Shown: positions 24,730 to 37,436, numbered from the stretch's first letter. The stretch: DNA of 64,000 nucleotides from Actinomycetospora endophytica (GCF_021026375.1 NZ_JAJNDB010000001.1:1736001-1800000), one strand, 5' to 3'. Numbers and translations: made by a program. The notes: generated by a model not told the origin, from the sequence alone.

Positions 24730-24815
24730 GGACCCCGCGCGGCGTCCATCCTGTGAACTCCCCCAGGGCCGGAAGGCAGCAAGGGTCAGCGGGCTCTGGC
24801 GGGTGCGCGGGGTCC
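24730..24815 (+). ncRNA. ffs: Signal recognition particle RNA (4.5S-type)
   Basis: The conserved SRP domain IV is unmistakable: GGGCCGGAAGGCAGCAAGGG (near 24766-24785) with the GGAAG tetraloop-side motif and symmetric AGCA/CAG loop. The ends GGACCCCGCGC and GCGCGGGGTCC close the helix. The RNA pairs with Ffh to target membrane proteins. It lies between tRNA-Ser and dnaX, the usual actinobacterial place. A short run CCCTTTCG follows the stem and may end transcription. Confidence 0.9.
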
Positions 24816-24921
24816 CCTTTCGTCTCAGGCGCCGGTTCGTCGAAGGCGCCCCATCGCTGTCGGACGGTCCGCGTAGCCTCGCGGCCGTGGCGGGGACATC
24901 GAGCGCAGCGGAGCCGGACCG

Positions 24922-27222
24922 ATGAGTCTCGCGCTGTACCGCAGGTACCGGCCCGGCACGTTCGCCGAGGTCGTGGGGCAGGAGCACGTCACCGATCCGC
25001 TGCGCACCGCGCTGTCGGCCGGCCGGATCAACCACGCCTATCTGTTCTCCGGTCCGCGTGGCTGCGGGAAGACCTCCAGCGCCCGGATCATGGCCCGCTC
25101 GCTGAACTGCGAGCAGGGGCCGACGCCTGATCCGTGCGGGGTCTGCGAGTCGTGCGTGGCGCTGGCCCCGAACGGCCCCGGGTCGCTCGACGTCACCGAG
25201 ATGGACGCCGCCAGCCACAACGGCGTGGACGACGCGCGCGAGCTGCGGGACCGGGCGCACTTCGCGCCGGTCAACTCGCGGTACCGCGTCTTCATCATCG
25301 ACGAGGCGCACATGGTGACCACGGCGGCGTTCAACGCGCTGCTCAAGGTCGTCGAGGAACCGCCCGAGCACCTGATCTTCGTCTTCGCGACGACGGAGCC
25401 GGACAAGGTCCTGCCGACCATCCGGTCGCGGACGCACCACTACCCCTTCCGCCTGTTGCCGCCGAGCACGCTGCGCGGCCTGCTCGAGCGGATCTGCGGC
25501 GAGGAGGCCGTGACCGTCGAGCCGGCGGTGTACCCGCTGGTGGTGCGGGCGGGCGGCGGCTCGGCGCGCGACTCGCTGTCGGTGCTGGACCAGCTGCTCG
25601 CCGGTGCCGACGACGCCGGGGTCACCTACGCCCGGGCGGTCGGCCTGCTGGGCGTCACCGACGTCGCGATCCTCGACGACGTCGTCGACGCCCTCGGTGC
25701 CCAGGACGGCGCCGCGGTGTTCGGCGCCGTGGACCGGCTGGTGGAGGCGGGGCACGACCCGCGCCGTTTCGCGGCCGATCTCCTGCAGCGCCTCCGGGAC
25801 CTGATCCTCGTGCACGCCGTACCCGACGCGGGGGAGAAGGGCCTGGTCGACGTCCCCGCCGACGAGCTCGAGCGGATGGTCGACCAGGCGCAGCGCCTCG
25901 GTCCGGCGTCCCTGGCGAGGCACGCCGAGCTGGTGCACACCGCGCTGACCGAGATGCGCGGCGCCACCGCGCCCCGCCTGCTCCTGGAACTGGTCTGCGC
26001 CCGGATGCTGCTGCCCGCGGCGTCGTCCTCGGACGCGGCGCTGGTGCAGCGGCTCGAGGGCGTCGAGCGGCGTCTCCAGGCGGGTGCGACGGCGGGTGCG
26101 GGCGGCCCGCTGGCACCCGGCGCCGGTCCGGCGGTGTCGGAGGAGGCCGCGGAGCCCCGCTTCCAGCGTCCGTCCCGTCGTCGCGACGAGGAGGTGCCCG
26201 CCCCGGCGTCGGCTGCGGCGTCGGAGGCCGCCCCCGCCGCTCAGGCCGCCGACCCGCAGGACGCCACGGTCGAACCGCCCACCGAGCGGCCGGGCGCGAC
26301 GGTGGAGGCGCCCCGGGAGCAGGACCGGCCGGCCCAGGAGCAGTCCGCCGGGCCGGCCGAGGAGCCCCGGCGACGCCCGGCCGAGCCGCCGCCGGCCGCC
26401 ACGTCGGCGGAACCCACCCCCGAGCAGGCGCCGCCCGCCGCCGCGCCCGGGGCGATGGACGCCGCGGGCCTGCGGCGGATCTGGTCCGAGGTGATGTCGG
26501 CGGTCCGGGAGTCGAGCAAGCCGACGCACGCGCTGCTGCAGAACGCCACCGTCGCCGCCGTCGAGGGCACCACCGTGACCCTGGCGATGCCGACCCCGCC
26601 GCTCGCGAAACAGCTCTCCCAGCCGAACCGGGCCGCCCACGTCACGGCGGCGCTCGGTCGCGTGCTCTCCGGGGAGTGGGCGATCCGGGCGGTGGACGCG
26701 GACGGGCGCGGCCCGGGAGGGGCAGGCCCCGGCGGCCCGGACGCACGCGGTCGTGGCGGCCAGGCCCCGGCCGCGCCGCAGCGCCCCCAGGCCCAGACGC
26801 GCGGGGCCTCACCGCCCGACGGCGGGTCGCGCGGCGGCCGGGAGTCGTCCTCCGGGCCGTCCGAGCGCCCCGCCGACCCCGAGGCGGGCGCCTCCGCCGG
26901 ACGACCGCAGTTCCAACGCCCGAGCGCCCGCAACGGCGGCAGCGCCTCCGGGGCGGCCGCCACCCAGTCCGGTGAGCAGCAGCCCGCCCGGCCGCCCGAA
27001 CCCCCGGCCGGCCGCGACGGTCCCCGCCCCGCGGCCGCCTCTCCCGACATCCCGCCCCCTCCGGAGCCTCCCGACGACGAGGACGTGACCGAGGAGGACA
27101 TGTACGCCGAGGCCCACGCCGACCCGGGCTCGAGCGAACCCGCGAACCGTCGCGACCCGGACGACATCGTCATGGAACTGCTCACCGAGCAGTTGGGGGC
27201 GCGGCGGGTCGACGGCCGCTAG
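24922..27222 (+). CDS. dnaX: DNA polymerase III subunits gamma and tau
   Basis: 766 residues. Clamp-loader AAA+ domain: LYRRYRPGTFAEVVGQEHV at the start, Walker A GPRGCGKT (44-51), zinc Cys at 63, 72, 75 and 78, DEAH (127-130), LLKVVEEPPEH and SRTHHYPF. Domain III follows to about residue 365. From about 375 to the end it is Pro/Ala/Glu-rich and mostly disordered, with a short folded tau-like part near 515-595 (AAGLRRIWSEVMSAVRESSK to GEWAIRAVD). I see no clear A-rich frameshift site, so a separate gamma product is not predicted. Start ATG 24922 has a -10 box TAGCCT (24874-24879) upstream. Neighbours ffs, ybaB and recR fit the conserved cluster. Confidence 0.95.
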   Translation: MSLALYRRYRPGTFAEVVGQEHVTDPLRTALSAGRINHAYLFSGPRGCGKTSSARIMARSLNCEQGPTPDPCGVCESCVALAPNGPGSLDVTEMDAASHNGVDDARELRDRAHFAPVNSRYRVFIIDEAHMVTTAAFNALLKVVEEPPEHLIFVFATTEPDKVLPTIRSRTHHYPFRLLPPSTLRGLLERICGEEAVTVEPAVYPLVVRAGGGSARDSLSVLDQLLAGADDAGVTYARAVGLLGVTDVAILDDVVDALGAQDGAAVFGAVDRLVEAGHDPRRFAADLLQRLRDLILVHAVPDAGEKGLVDVPADELERMVDQAQRLGPASLARHAELVHTALTEMRGATAPRLLLELVCARMLLPAASSSDAALVQRLEGVERRLQAGATAGAGGPLAPGAGPAVSEEAAEPRFQRPSRRRDEEVPAPASAAASEAAPAAQAADPQDATVEPPTERPGATVEAPREQDRPAQEQSAGPAEEPRRRPAEPPPAATSAEPTPEQAPPAAAPGAMDAAGLRRIWSEVMSAVRESSKPTHALLQNATVAAVEGTTVTLAMPTPPLAKQLSQPNRAAHVTAALGRVLSGEWAIRAVDADGRGPGGAGPGGPDARGRGGQAPAAPQRPQAQTRGASPPDGGSRGGRESSSGPSERPADPEAGASAGRPQFQRPSARNGGSASGAAATQSGEQQPARPPEPPAGRDGPRPAAASPDIPPPPEPPDDEDVTEEDMYAEAHADPGSSEPANRRDPDDIVMELLTEQLGARRVDGR

Positions 27223-27241
27223 CGACGGACGCCCCGCCCTT

Positions 27242-27303
27242 CTTGATCAGGGGCACATAGCGCAGGTCAGCGGGCGCGTCGGCCTGCGTGGTGTGCCTCT
27301 CGC
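27242..27303. repeat. 62-bp imperfect palindromic element (family 4, copy 1)
   Basis: Begins CTTGATCAGGGGCAC and ends TGCGTGGTGTGCCTCTCGC; the two halves are near inverted copies. It lies in the gap where dnaX and the S9 peptidase converge. Relatives are at 35278-35340 (opposite orientation) and 57752-57810. Confidence 0.6.
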
Positions 27304-27336
27304 GGCGGGCCCCGGGCCGATCACCCGGAAGCCGCG

Positions 27337-29142
27337 CTACCCCAGGACCCGGCCGAGGAAGTCGATCGCGCGCGGGTAGGCATCGAGCCGGTTGACCCGC
27401 TTCGCCAGGCCGTGGCCCTCGTCGTCGTAGACCACCAGCTCGACCTCCACCCCGCCCGCACGCACGGCGTCCGCGACCTGCACTGCCTCGGAGAGCGGCA
27501 CCCGCGGGTCGTTCGCGCCGTGGATGACGAACAGCGGCGCGCGGACGTCGGAGATCCGGTTCAGCGGCGAGGCCCGCTCCAGGAACTCGCGGTTGCGCTC
27601 GAGCGAGCCGTACTCCCGCTCCCGGTGGGCGCGCCGGTACGGCGAGGTGTTCTCCAGGAACGTCACCAGCGACGAGATGCCGACGATGTCCACGCCGGCG
27701 GCCCAGCGCTCGGGCTGGAACGCGACCCCGGCCAGCACCATGTAGCCGCCGTACGACCCGCCCCAGAGCGCCGAGCGCGCCGGGTCCAGGCCGAGCTGCG
27801 GCAGGTAGTCGTGGATCGCGGCGAGGTCCGCGACCGAGTCCAGCCGGAGCTCGACGTCGTCGAGCGAGTACCAGCGCTTGCCGTAGCCGACGGACCCGCG
27901 CACGTTCGGCACCAGCACGGTGTGCCCCTGCGCGGTCAGCGCCTGCACGATCGGGGAGAACGAGCGCACCGACTGCCCCTCGGGTCCGCCGTGCACGATC
28001 AGCACGCTGGACCCCGAGGGCTGCTCAGGGGCGTAGACGAAGCACGGCACCGTCTCGCCGTCCGGGGTCGGGACGCCGACGCTGGTCGGGGTGACCAGCT
28101 CGAGGCCCTCGAGGTCGTCGACCGACGACGCCGCGGTGCCGGTGCGCCCGCTGGCGGCGTCGACGAGCACGACGTCGGCGGGGATCGTCGGGGACGTCCA
28201 GGTCAGCGCGAGGCCCTGCGAGTCGGCCGACCAGCGCGGCACGGTGAGGAAGTCGCCGACCCCGACGCCGGGGGTGACGACGTCGACGCGGTGTGCGCCG
28301 GTGGTCACGTCGTGGATCGCGAGCCGGGACGCGCCGTCGTCGTCGGTGACGACGAGCAGGCTCGCGCCGTCGGGGGAGAGGCGCCCGGAGACGTCGTGGG
28401 CGTCGTCGGTGACGAGGTAGGTCACCGTGCCGGTGGCCGGGTCGAGGCGGGCGATCCCGGTGCGGTCGCGCCCGGAGTTCGTGGTGACGATCGCGGCGGA
28501 GGAGTCCGGGAGCCACTGGAGACCACCGAAGAGCGCGGGCTCGTCGGCGGCGGTGATCTCGCGGGTCTCGGCGCCGGCGAGCAGGAGCACCTGCGAGCTC
28601 ATGGCGGGCGTTCCGGGGCGGGTCATGAGCGCGCCGGATCCGTCGGGCGCGACCGCCGCGCCGCCGACCATGCCGCCGCCGTCGTAGAGGACGGTCTCGG
28701 TGGTGGCCTCGACGTCGCGCAGCACCAGGTCGAAGTCGACGCCGTTGCGGCGGTTGGTCGCGTAGACGACCCGCCCGCCGTCGAGGACCTCGGCGAGCGA
28801 GTGGATGTGGGCCGGGTCGCGCACGAGCGGCTCGAGTCCGTCCTCGCCGACCGGGTCGGTCACCTCGTCGGGGCGCAGCAGCGAGAGCTGGGCGCGCTCG
28901 TCGCCCGCGGAGTCGTGCGAGACGACGACGGTGCGCGGGGAGATCCCCTTGAGGTACCGGCCGGAGCACGCGCCCGGGAGCGCGGTGAGGGTGCGCCGCC
29001 CGCCGTCCGGGGTGAGCTCGACGAGCTGCACCGAGCCGGAGGTGTCGTCGCCGGCGAGGACGCGGCCGTCCGCGTCGACGTCGAACGCTCGCCAGGTGCG
29101 GGCGGAGAGCAGGCGGTGGACGAGGTCGGCGGTGTCGCTCAC
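27337..29142 (-). CDS. S9-family prolyl oligopeptidase-like serine peptidase
   Basis: 601 residues from GTG 29140-29142; a start nine codons earlier is possible. Residues 1-340 form a beta-propeller with repeated LSPDGASLLVVTDDDG-type blades. The alpha/beta-hydrolase follows: SVLIVHGGPEGQSVRSFSP (oxyanion), NVRGSVGYGKRWY, catalytic Ser in ALWGGSYGGYMVLAG, Asp in VIHGANDPRVPLSEAVQ and His in VYDDEGHGLAKRVNR. Cytoplasmic acylaminoacyl- or dipeptidyl-peptidase-like enzyme acting on short peptides. It is inserted, reversed, between dnaX and ybaB, which are close neighbours in many actinobacteria. Confidence 0.88.
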   Translation of the reverse strand: MSDTADLVHRLLSARTWRAFDVDADGRVLAGDDTSGSVQLVELTPDGGRRTLTALPGACSGRYLKGISPRTVVVSHDSAGDERAQLSLLRPDEVTDPVGEDGLEPLVRDPAHIHSLAEVLDGGRVVYATNRRNGVDFDLVLRDVEATTETVLYDGGGMVGGAAVAPDGSGALMTRPGTPAMSSQVLLLAGAETREITAADEPALFGGLQWLPDSSAAIVTTNSGRDRTGIARLDPATGTVTYLVTDDAHDVSGRLSPDGASLLVVTDDDGASRLAIHDVTTGAHRVDVVTPGVGVGDFLTVPRWSADSQGLALTWTSPTIPADVVLVDAASGRTGTAASSVDDLEGLELVTPTSVGVPTPDGETVPCFVYAPEQPSGSSVLIVHGGPEGQSVRSFSPIVQALTAQGHTVLVPNVRGSVGYGKRWYSLDDVELRLDSVADLAAIHDYLPQLGLDPARSALWGGSYGGYMVLAGVAFQPERWAAGVDIVGISSLVTFLENTSPYRRAHREREYGSLERNREFLERASPLNRISDVRAPLFVIHGANDPRVPLSEAVQVADAVRAGGVEVELVVYDDEGHGLAKRVNRLDAYPRAIDFLGRVLG

Positions 29143-29188
29143 GGGCGCCACTCTGCCCGACGTCCCCACCGGTCAGCCGTGCGCCGTT

Positions 29189-29207
29189 GCTGACATCCGG
29201 CGTCAGC
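29189..29207. repeat. TGACATC(N)GTCA palindrome in the divergent promoter region
   Basis: GCTGACATCCGGCGTCAGC has 6-base arms and equals 16 of 19 bases of 35198-35216 after asd. Here it lies between the divergent S9 peptidase and ybaB. It could be a chance match or an operator. Confidence 0.35.
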
Positions 29208-29241
29208 GATGCGGCATCGCGGGCACGTGGCGGGGACCGCC

Positions 29242-29247
29242 TACCCT
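29242..29247 (+). promoter_or_regulatory. -10 box of leaderless ybaB-recR
   Basis: TACCCT lies 6 nt before GTG 29254. Transcription would start at or one base before the start codon. Confidence 0.45.
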
Positions 29248-29253
29248 GGGGGC

Positions 29254-29607
29254 GTGCAGCCAGGACAGCAGGACATGCCCGACATGGGTGCCCTTCTGCA
29301 GCAGGCCCAGGCCATGCAGGAACAGCTCATGAACGCCCAGGCCGAGCTCGCGGAGACCGAGGTGACCGGCCAGGCCGGCAACGGCCTGGTCACGGTCACC
29401 CAGACCGCCGCCGGCGAGGTCCGCGGGATCTCGATCGACCCGAAGGTCGTGGACCCCAGCGACGTCGAGACGCTCCAGGACCTGATCCTCGGCGCCCTCT
29501 CGTCGGCCGCCGACAACGCCGCGCAGCTGCAGGCCGAGAAGATGGGCCCGCTCGCCGGCGGGCTGGACATGGGAGGCGCGCCGGGCGGCCCGCAGCTGGG
29601 GGCGTAA
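29254..29607 (+). CDS. ybaB: YbaB/EbfC-family nucleoid-associated protein
   Basis: 117 residues from GTG 29254 (leaderless); ATG 29275 would also keep the whole domain. The YbaB core reads [46 protein letters not shown], then [31 protein letters not shown], a helix-strand-helix dimerisation fold that binds DNA. It directly precedes recR with a 6-bp gap, the conserved pairing in bacteria. The C-terminus is a Gly/Pro-rich tail. Confidence 0.92.
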   Translation: MQPGQQDMPDMGALLQQAQAMQEQLMNAQAELAETEVTGQAGNGLVTVTQTAAGEVRGISIDPKVVDPSDVETLQDLILGALSSAADNAAQLQAEKMGPLAGGLDMGGAPGGPQLGA

Positions 29608-29613
29608 GGACCA

Positions 29614-30240
29614 GTGTTCGAGGGCCCGGTCCAGGACCTGATCGACGAGCTCGGCCGGCTCCCCGGGATCGGCCCGAAGAGCGCCCAGCGCCTGGCGTTC
29701 CACATCCTCGCGGCCGAGGACGCCGACATCACCCGGCTGCAGGACGCGCTGGCCAAGGTCAAGGCCGGGGTCGTGTTCTGCGAGGTGTGCGGCAACGTCA
29801 GCGAGAAGCCGCGCTGCCGGATCTGCGCCGACACCCGGCGTGACGCGACGCTGGTGTGCGTCGTCGAGGAGCCCAAGGACGTCATGGCCGTCGAGCGCAC
29901 CCGGGAGTTCCGGGGGCGCTATCACGTGCTGGGCGGGGCCCTCGACCCGATGGGCGGCGTCGGTCCCGACCAGCTCCGCGTGCGGGAGCTGCTCCGCCGC
30001 ATCGGGGGCCAGGAGACCGAGGGCGGCGAGCAGGAGCCCGAGATCACCGAGGTCATCCTGGCGATGGACCCGAACACCGAGGGTGAGGCGACCGCTACCT
30101 ACCTGGTGCGCCTGCTCCGGGACTTCCCCGGCCTCTCGGTGACGAAGCTGGCGTCCGGCCTGCCGATGGGCGGCGACCTGGAGTTCGCCGACGAGCTGAC
30201 GCTGGGTCGGGCGCTGGCCGGGAGGCGCGGAGCGATGTGA
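29614..30240 (+). CDS. recR: Recombination mediator protein RecR
   Basis: 208 residues from GTG 29614. The helix-hairpin-helix [20 protein letters not shown] opens the protein. A four-Cys zinc site is [19 protein letters not shown], and the Toprim domain follows with [16 protein letters not shown] and [19 protein letters not shown]. The Walker-B-like end is [23 protein letters not shown]. With RecO it loads RecA on gapped DNA. Its TGA stop lies in a 45-bp palindrome that also abuts the end of leuA. Confidence 0.95.
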   Translation: MFEGPVQDLIDELGRLPGIGPKSAQRLAFHILAAEDADITRLQDALAKVKAGVVFCEVCGNVSEKPRCRICADTRRDATLVCVVEEPKDVMAVERTREFRGRYHVLGGALDPMGGVGPDQLRVRELLRRIGGQETEGGEQEPEITEVILAMDPNTEGEATATYLVRLLRDFPGLSVTKLASGLPMGGDLEFADELTLGRALAGRRGAM

Positions 30241-30279
30241 GTGGATTTGGTCGTCTGAACGACCAAATCCACTCACATG
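30235..30279. repeat. 45-bp palindrome at the recR/leuA junction (family 2, copy 2)
   Basis: ATGTGAGTGGATTTGGTCG pairs with CGACCAAATCCACTCACAT around a short centre. It contains the recR stop TGA (30238-30240) and ends 4 bases before the leuA stop (30284-30286). Same length as 19899-19943, with nearly equal right arms. Confidence 0.75.
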
Positions 30280-30283
30280 CGCG

Positions 30284-32338
<2,055 letters not shown>

Positions 32339-32375
32339 CTACCACCCGGTAGGGCGGCGTGCCATGATCTGTGTC

Positions 32376-32729
32376 ATGACGCAGGATGCCGAGACCGGTC
32401 AGCAGCGCAAGGCCAGCACCCAGCAGGATCTCCGTGCGCTGGCGAGCAAGTCGCTGACGCTCGCGGCCTCGGTGATCCGCATCCTCACGGTCATCTTCGC
32501 CGCCATCCTGGTCATCCACATCGTCCTGACGGTGGCCGCGGCGAACCCGCAGAACGGCATCACCACGTTCTTCGCGGACGCGGCGAACAACCTCACGCTC
32601 GGCATCGGCGATCTCTTCCTGCCGGCGAGCGAGGCGCTCAAGGTGATCCTGAACTACGGCATCGCGGCCGTGGTCTGGCTGGCCATCGGCATCGTCATCG
32701 CGAAGATCCTCAACGCCCTCGCGCCCTGA
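32376..32729 (+). CDS. Small membrane protein of unknown function
   Basis: 117 residues from ATG 32376; an ATG at 32364 is possible. A polar lead of about 20 residues is followed by two hydrophobic segments, about 31-55 (VIRILTVIFAAILVIHIVLTVAA) and 89-113 (YGIAAVVWLAIGIVIAKIL), joined by a loop with NPQNGITTFFADAANNLTLGIGDLF. This is an outline seen in a conserved actinobacterial family beside leuA/ask, but I cannot name a function. It lies between divergent leuA and ask, 120 bp before the latter. Confidence 0.65.
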   Translation: MTQDAETGQQRKASTQQDLRALASKSLTLAASVIRILTVIFAAILVIHIVLTVAAANPQNGITTFFADAANNLTLGIGDLFLPASEALKVILNYGIAAVVWLAIGIVIAKILNALAP

Positions 32730-32848
32730 TCTCCGCACCACGCCACATCTGGGGAGTTCGTCCGGCACCGCTCGGCTAGGGTGGAGCCCCGGTCCGGGTC
32801 GCCGGGCCGATGGTCCCGCACACCCCAGGTAGCCGGAGGTCGGTCGAG

Positions 32849-34114
<1,266 letters not shown>

Positions 34115-34116
34115 TC

Positions 34117-35172
34117 ATGACGACCCTGGCCATCGTGGGAGCTACCGGAGCGGTCGGCTCCGTCATGATCGACATCATCGACGCCCGCGAGACGGTGCCG
34201 TGGTCGGAGATCCGGCTCATCGCCTCGCCGCGCTCCGCGGGCCGTCGGTTGACCGTGCGCGGGCAGGAGATCGAGGTCGTCGCGCTCTCCGCGGGGGCGT
34301 TCGACGGCGTCGACATCGCCATGTTCGACGTCCCCGACGAGGTCAGCGCGACGTGGGCCCCGGTCGCCGTCGAGCGCGGCGCGATCGCGGTGGACAACTC
34401 CGGCGCGTACCGCATGGACCCCGACGTGCCGCTCGTGGTGCCCGAGGTGAACGCCGACGCGGCGCACACCCGGCCCAAGGGCATCGTCTCGAACCCCAAC
34501 TGCACGACGCTGTCGATGATGGCGGCGATCGGCGCCCTGCACCGGGCGTTCACGCTGACCGAGCTGGTCGTGGCGAGCTACCAGGCCGCCTCCGGGGCCG
34601 GTCAGGAAGGCATCGACCGCCTGCAGGCCGAGATGTCGGCCGTGGCGGGCAAGGGCGTCGGGCACCGGGCGGGCGACGTGCGCGAGGCGCTGGCCGCGGC
34701 CGGGCTCGGGACCGACTCGCCGTTCCCCGCGCCGCTGGCGCTCAACGTGGTGCCGTGGGCCGGCTCCTGGCGCGATGGCGGCTGGTCGTCCGAGGAGCTC
34801 AAGGTCCGCAACGAGTCGCGGAAGATCCTGGGTATCGAGGGCCTCAAGGTCTCGGCGACCTGCGTGCGCGTGCCCGTGGTGACCACCCACGCGCTCGCGG
34901 TGCACGCCACGTTCGACTCCCCGGTGGACGTCGAGACCGCCCGCCAGGTGTTCGCCGCGCAGCCGTCGATCGTGCTGGTCGACGAGCCGCGCGAGGGCCG
35001 GTTCCCGACGCCGGCCGACGTCGTTGGGGAGGACCCGACCTACGTCGGGCGCATCCGCCAGGCGCTGGACTTCCCGAACACGCTCGACTTCTTCGTGTGC
35101 GGCGACAACCTGCGCAAGGGCGCGGCGCTGAACACGTACGAGATCGCCGAGGAGCTCGTCGGGGACCGGTGA
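34117..35172 (+). CDS. asd: Aspartate-semialdehyde dehydrogenase
   Basis: 351 residues from ATG 34117; GGGAAGG inside the end of ask serves as ribosome site. NADP loop [15 protein letters not shown] (4-18), SAGRRL phosphate contact, [21 protein letters not shown], active Cys in [12 protein letters not shown] and [16 protein letters not shown] with catalytic His-region residues. It reduces aspartyl phosphate to the semialdehyde, directly after aspartate kinase in the pathway and on the mRNA. A stable hairpin follows at 35181-35203. Confidence 0.95.
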   Translation: MTTLAIVGATGAVGSVMIDIIDARETVPWSEIRLIASPRSAGRRLTVRGQEIEVVALSAGAFDGVDIAMFDVPDEVSATWAPVAVERGAIAVDNSGAYRMDPDVPLVVPEVNADAAHTRPKGIVSNPNCTTLSMMAAIGALHRAFTLTELVVASYQAASGAGQEGIDRLQAEMSAVAGKGVGHRAGDVREALAAAGLGTDSPFPAPLALNVVPWAGSWRDGGWSSEELKVRNESRKILGIEGLKVSATCVRVPVVTTHALAVHATFDSPVDVETARQVFAAQPSIVLVDEPREGRFPTPADVVGEDPTYVGRIRQALDFPNTLDFFVCGDNLRKGAALNTYEIAEELVGDR

Positions 35173-35180
35173 GAGTACGC

Positions 35181-35203
35181 GTCAGCGACGGTCCGTCGCT
35201 GAC
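35181..35203 (+). terminator. Terminator of ask-asd
   Basis: GTCAGCGACGG and CCGTCGCTGAC are perfect 11-base arms around a single base, 9 bp after the asd stop. A second palindrome (35198-35216) and TCAGGA/TCCTGA arms follow directly. Confidence 0.7.
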
Positions 35204-35277
35204 ATCTGACGTCAGGATGAACCCTTCCTGACATGCCGGGCGATCCCCCGAGCCGCCGGTGAGGTGCGCCCGCGACA

Positions 35278-35340
35278 GCGAGGGGCACGTGGCGCAGGGC
35301 CGGGCGAGGTCGGAGCTGCCTGGAGTACTCCTGATCAAGG
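35278..35340. repeat. 63-bp element (family 4, copy 2, opposite orientation)
   Basis: Starts GCGAGGGGCACGTGGCGCAG and ends CCTGATCAAGG. Its reverse complement begins CCTTGATCAGG and ends CTGCGCCACGTGCCCCTCGC, matching both ends of 27242-27303. It lies between asd and the fur-like gene. Confidence 0.5.
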
Positions 35341-35364
35341 CCGACGCCAGCCCGCCCGGGCTTT

Positions 35365-35380
35365 TCTTGACCAGTTCCAG
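35365..35380 (+). promoter_or_regulatory. FurA-type operator overlapping the -35 of the fur-like gene
   Basis: TCTTGACCAGTTCCAG resembles the mycobacterial furA-katG operator (TTGACTCATTCCAG, from memory). TTGACC at 35367-35372 would be the -35. It lies 25 bp before the ATG at 35405, consistent with autorepression. Confidence 0.5.
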
Positions 35381-35404
35381 TTTCGGTGGCACCGTCGAGC
35401 CATC

Positions 35405-35893
35405 ATGACGATCGACGGCGAGCTCTCCGGAGGCGTCCCCGACGTCGGGTCGCGGGACCCGCGGCACGACATCGGCGACGTGGTCTCGGCGTTGCGCGCC
35501 GTGGGCCTGCGGGTCACCGCGCCCCGTCGCGCGGTGCTCGCGACCCTCGCCGACCACCCGCACTCCACCGCCGACGCCGTGGCCACGGCCGTCCGCGGCG
35601 AGCTCGGGTCGGTGTCCACCCAGGCGGTGTACGACGTCCTCGCGGCGTGCGTGGACGCAGGCCTGGTGCGGCGGATCGAGCCGGCGGGGTCGGCGGCGCG
35701 CTACGAGACACGGACCGGCGACAACCACCACCACGTCGTGTGCCGCTCGTGCGGGGTCACGGCCGACGTCGACTGCGTGGTCGACGAGCGCCCGTGCCTG
35801 ACTCCCTCCGACGACGCGGGTTTCGAGATCGACGAGGCCGAGGTCGTGTTCTGGGGTCGATGCCCCGCATGCCGCGCGACCCCGAGCGGGTAG
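35405..35893 (+). CDS. Fur-family peroxide-responsive regulator (FurA/CatR-like)
   Basis: 162 residues from ATG 35405. Winged helix: VSALRAVGLRVTAPRRAVLATLADHPHSTADAV and VSTQAVYDVLAACVDAGLVRRIE, the Fur recognition helix. The metal part has GDNHHHVVCRSCG with a His cluster, then DCVVDE and GRCPACRA with CxxC pairs for structural zinc. It stands 58 bp upstream of a catalase gene in the same direction, the furA-katG or catR-catA arrangement, so it should repress catalase until H2O2 oxidises its metal site. An operator-like site overlaps its own -35. Confidence 0.88.
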   Translation: MTIDGELSGGVPDVGSRDPRHDIGDVVSALRAVGLRVTAPRRAVLATLADHPHSTADAVATAVRGELGSVSTQAVYDVLAACVDAGLVRRIEPAGSAARYETRTGDNHHHVVCRSCGVTADVDCVVDERPCLTPSDDAGFEIDEAEVVFWGRCPACRATPSG

Positions 35894-35951
35894 CCCCCGG
35901 CCTCACCACAGAACGCAGAACGCCTTTCACCACCACCACGAGAGGTGAGCA

Positions 35952-37436
35952 GTGACTACCGCGAAGGACCAGGCCACCACCGCCACCACCGATGCCGGCA
36001 TCCCGGTCGAGAGCCAGGAGTACTCGCTCACGGTCGGCGCCAACGGGCCGCTGCTGCTCCAGGACCACTACCTGATCGAGCAGATGGCGAACTTCAACCG
36101 GGAGCGCATCCCGGAGCGTCAGCCGCACGCCAAGGGCAGCGGGGCGTTCGGGCGCTTCGAGGTCACCCAGGACGTCTCGCGCTACACGAAGGCCGCGGTC
36201 TTCCAGCCGGGCGAGGTGACCGAGGGCGCGATCCGCTTCTCCACCGTCGCCGGTGAGCGGGGCAGCCCCGACACCTGGCGCGACCCGCGCGGCTTCTCGC
36301 TGAAGCTCTACACGCGCGAGGGCAACTGGGACATGGTCGGCAACAACACGCCGGTCTTCTTCGTCCGCGACCCGATGAAGTTCCAGAACTTCATCCGCTC
36401 GCAGAAGCGCCTCGCGCGCAACGGGCTGCGCGACCACGACATGCAGTGGGACTTCTGGACGCTGTCGCCGGAGTCGAAGCACCAGGTCACGTGGCTCATG
36501 GGCGACCGGGGGATCCCGGAGACCTGGCGCCACATGAACGGCTACTCCAGCCACACCTACATGTGGGTCAACGCCCAGGGCGAGGAGTTCTGGGTCAAGT
36601 ACCACTTCATCTCGGACCAGGGCGTCAAGTGCATGACCCAGGACGAGGCCGACGCGATGTGCGGCAAGGACAACGACTACCACCAGCGCGACCTCTACGA
36701 GTCGATCGAGCGCGGTGAGTTCCCGTCGTGGACCCTGAAGGTGCAGATCATGCCCTTCGAGGACGCCAAGACCTACCGCTTCAACCCGTTCGACCTCACC
36801 AAGGTCTGGCCGCACAGCGACTACCCGCTGCAGGAGGTCGGGCGCCTGACGCTCGACACCAACCCGGTCGACTACCACACGCAGATCGAGCAGCTGGCGT
36901 TCGAGCCGAACAACCAGCCCCCCGGGACGGGCCTCTCGCCCGACAAGATGCTGCTCGCCCGCGGGTTCTCCTACGCCGACGCCCACCGCGCCCGGCTCGG
37001 CGTGAACTACAAGGAGATCCCGGTCAACGCGCCGAAGGTCCCGACGGCGGCGTACACGTTCGCCGGGGCGCACCGGACCCAGAACGCGCTCGACCCGGTG
37101 TACGCGCCGAACTCGAAGGGCTCGCCGCAGGTCCCGCAGGGGCACGTCGAGCAGCCGCCGACGTGGTACGCCGACGGCGACATCCAGCGCGCCGCCTACG
37201 TGAAGCACCCGGAGGACTCCGACGAGATCCAGGCCCGCACCATGATGATGGAGGTCTGGAACGACGAGGAGCGCGAGCGCTTCATCGGCAACGTCTCCGG
37301 CCACCTCGCGGGTGGCGTCGGTGACGACGTCCTGCAGCGCGCCTTCGAGTACTGGCGCTCGATCGACCAGGGCGTCGGTGAGCGCATCGAGGCCAAGGTC
37401 CGCGAGCTGACCGGCAAGGTGCTCTCGCAGAGCTAG
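35952..37436 (+). CDS. katA: Monofunctional heme catalase
   Basis: 494 residues from GTG 35952 with GAGAGG 6 nt upstream. Catalase core: [19 protein letters not shown] with the active His, [33 protein letters not shown] with the conserved Asn, and the heme-ligand Tyr in [17 protein letters not shown]. The short, clade 3 type of about 490 residues lacks the large-subunit flavodoxin end. It disproportionates H2O2 in the cytoplasm and is paired with a Fur-type regulator upstream. Its stop TAG is part of the second copy of the 76-bp palindrome. Confidence 0.95.
   Translation: MTTAKDQATTATTDAGIPVESQEYSLTVGANGPLLLQDHYLIEQMANFNRERIPERQPHAKGSGAFGRFEVTQDVSRYTKAAVFQPGEVTEGAIRFSTVAGERGSPDTWRDPRGFSLKLYTREGNWDMVGNNTPVFFVRDPMKFQNFIRSQKRLARNGLRDHDMQWDFWTLSPESKHQVTWLMGDRGIPETWRHMNGYSSHTYMWVNAQGEEFWVKYHFISDQGVKCMTQDEADAMCGKDNDYHQRDLYESIERGEFPSWTLKVQIMPFEDAKTYRFNPFDLTKVWPHSDYPLQEVGRLTLDTNPVDYHTQIEQLAFEPNNQPPGTGLSPDKMLLARGFSYADAHRARLGVNYKEIPVNAPKVPTAAYTFAGAHRTQNALDPVYAPNSKGSPQVPQGHVEQPPTWYADGDIQRAAYVKHPEDSDEIQARTMMMEVWNDEERERFIGNVSGHLAGGVGDDVLQRAFEYWRSIDQGVGERIEAKVRELTGKVLSQS

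Noticed and set aside
24922-27222. Programmed frameshift in dnaX giving gamma
   Set aside because: No run of A residues or slippery heptamer is present in the region where gamma would end.
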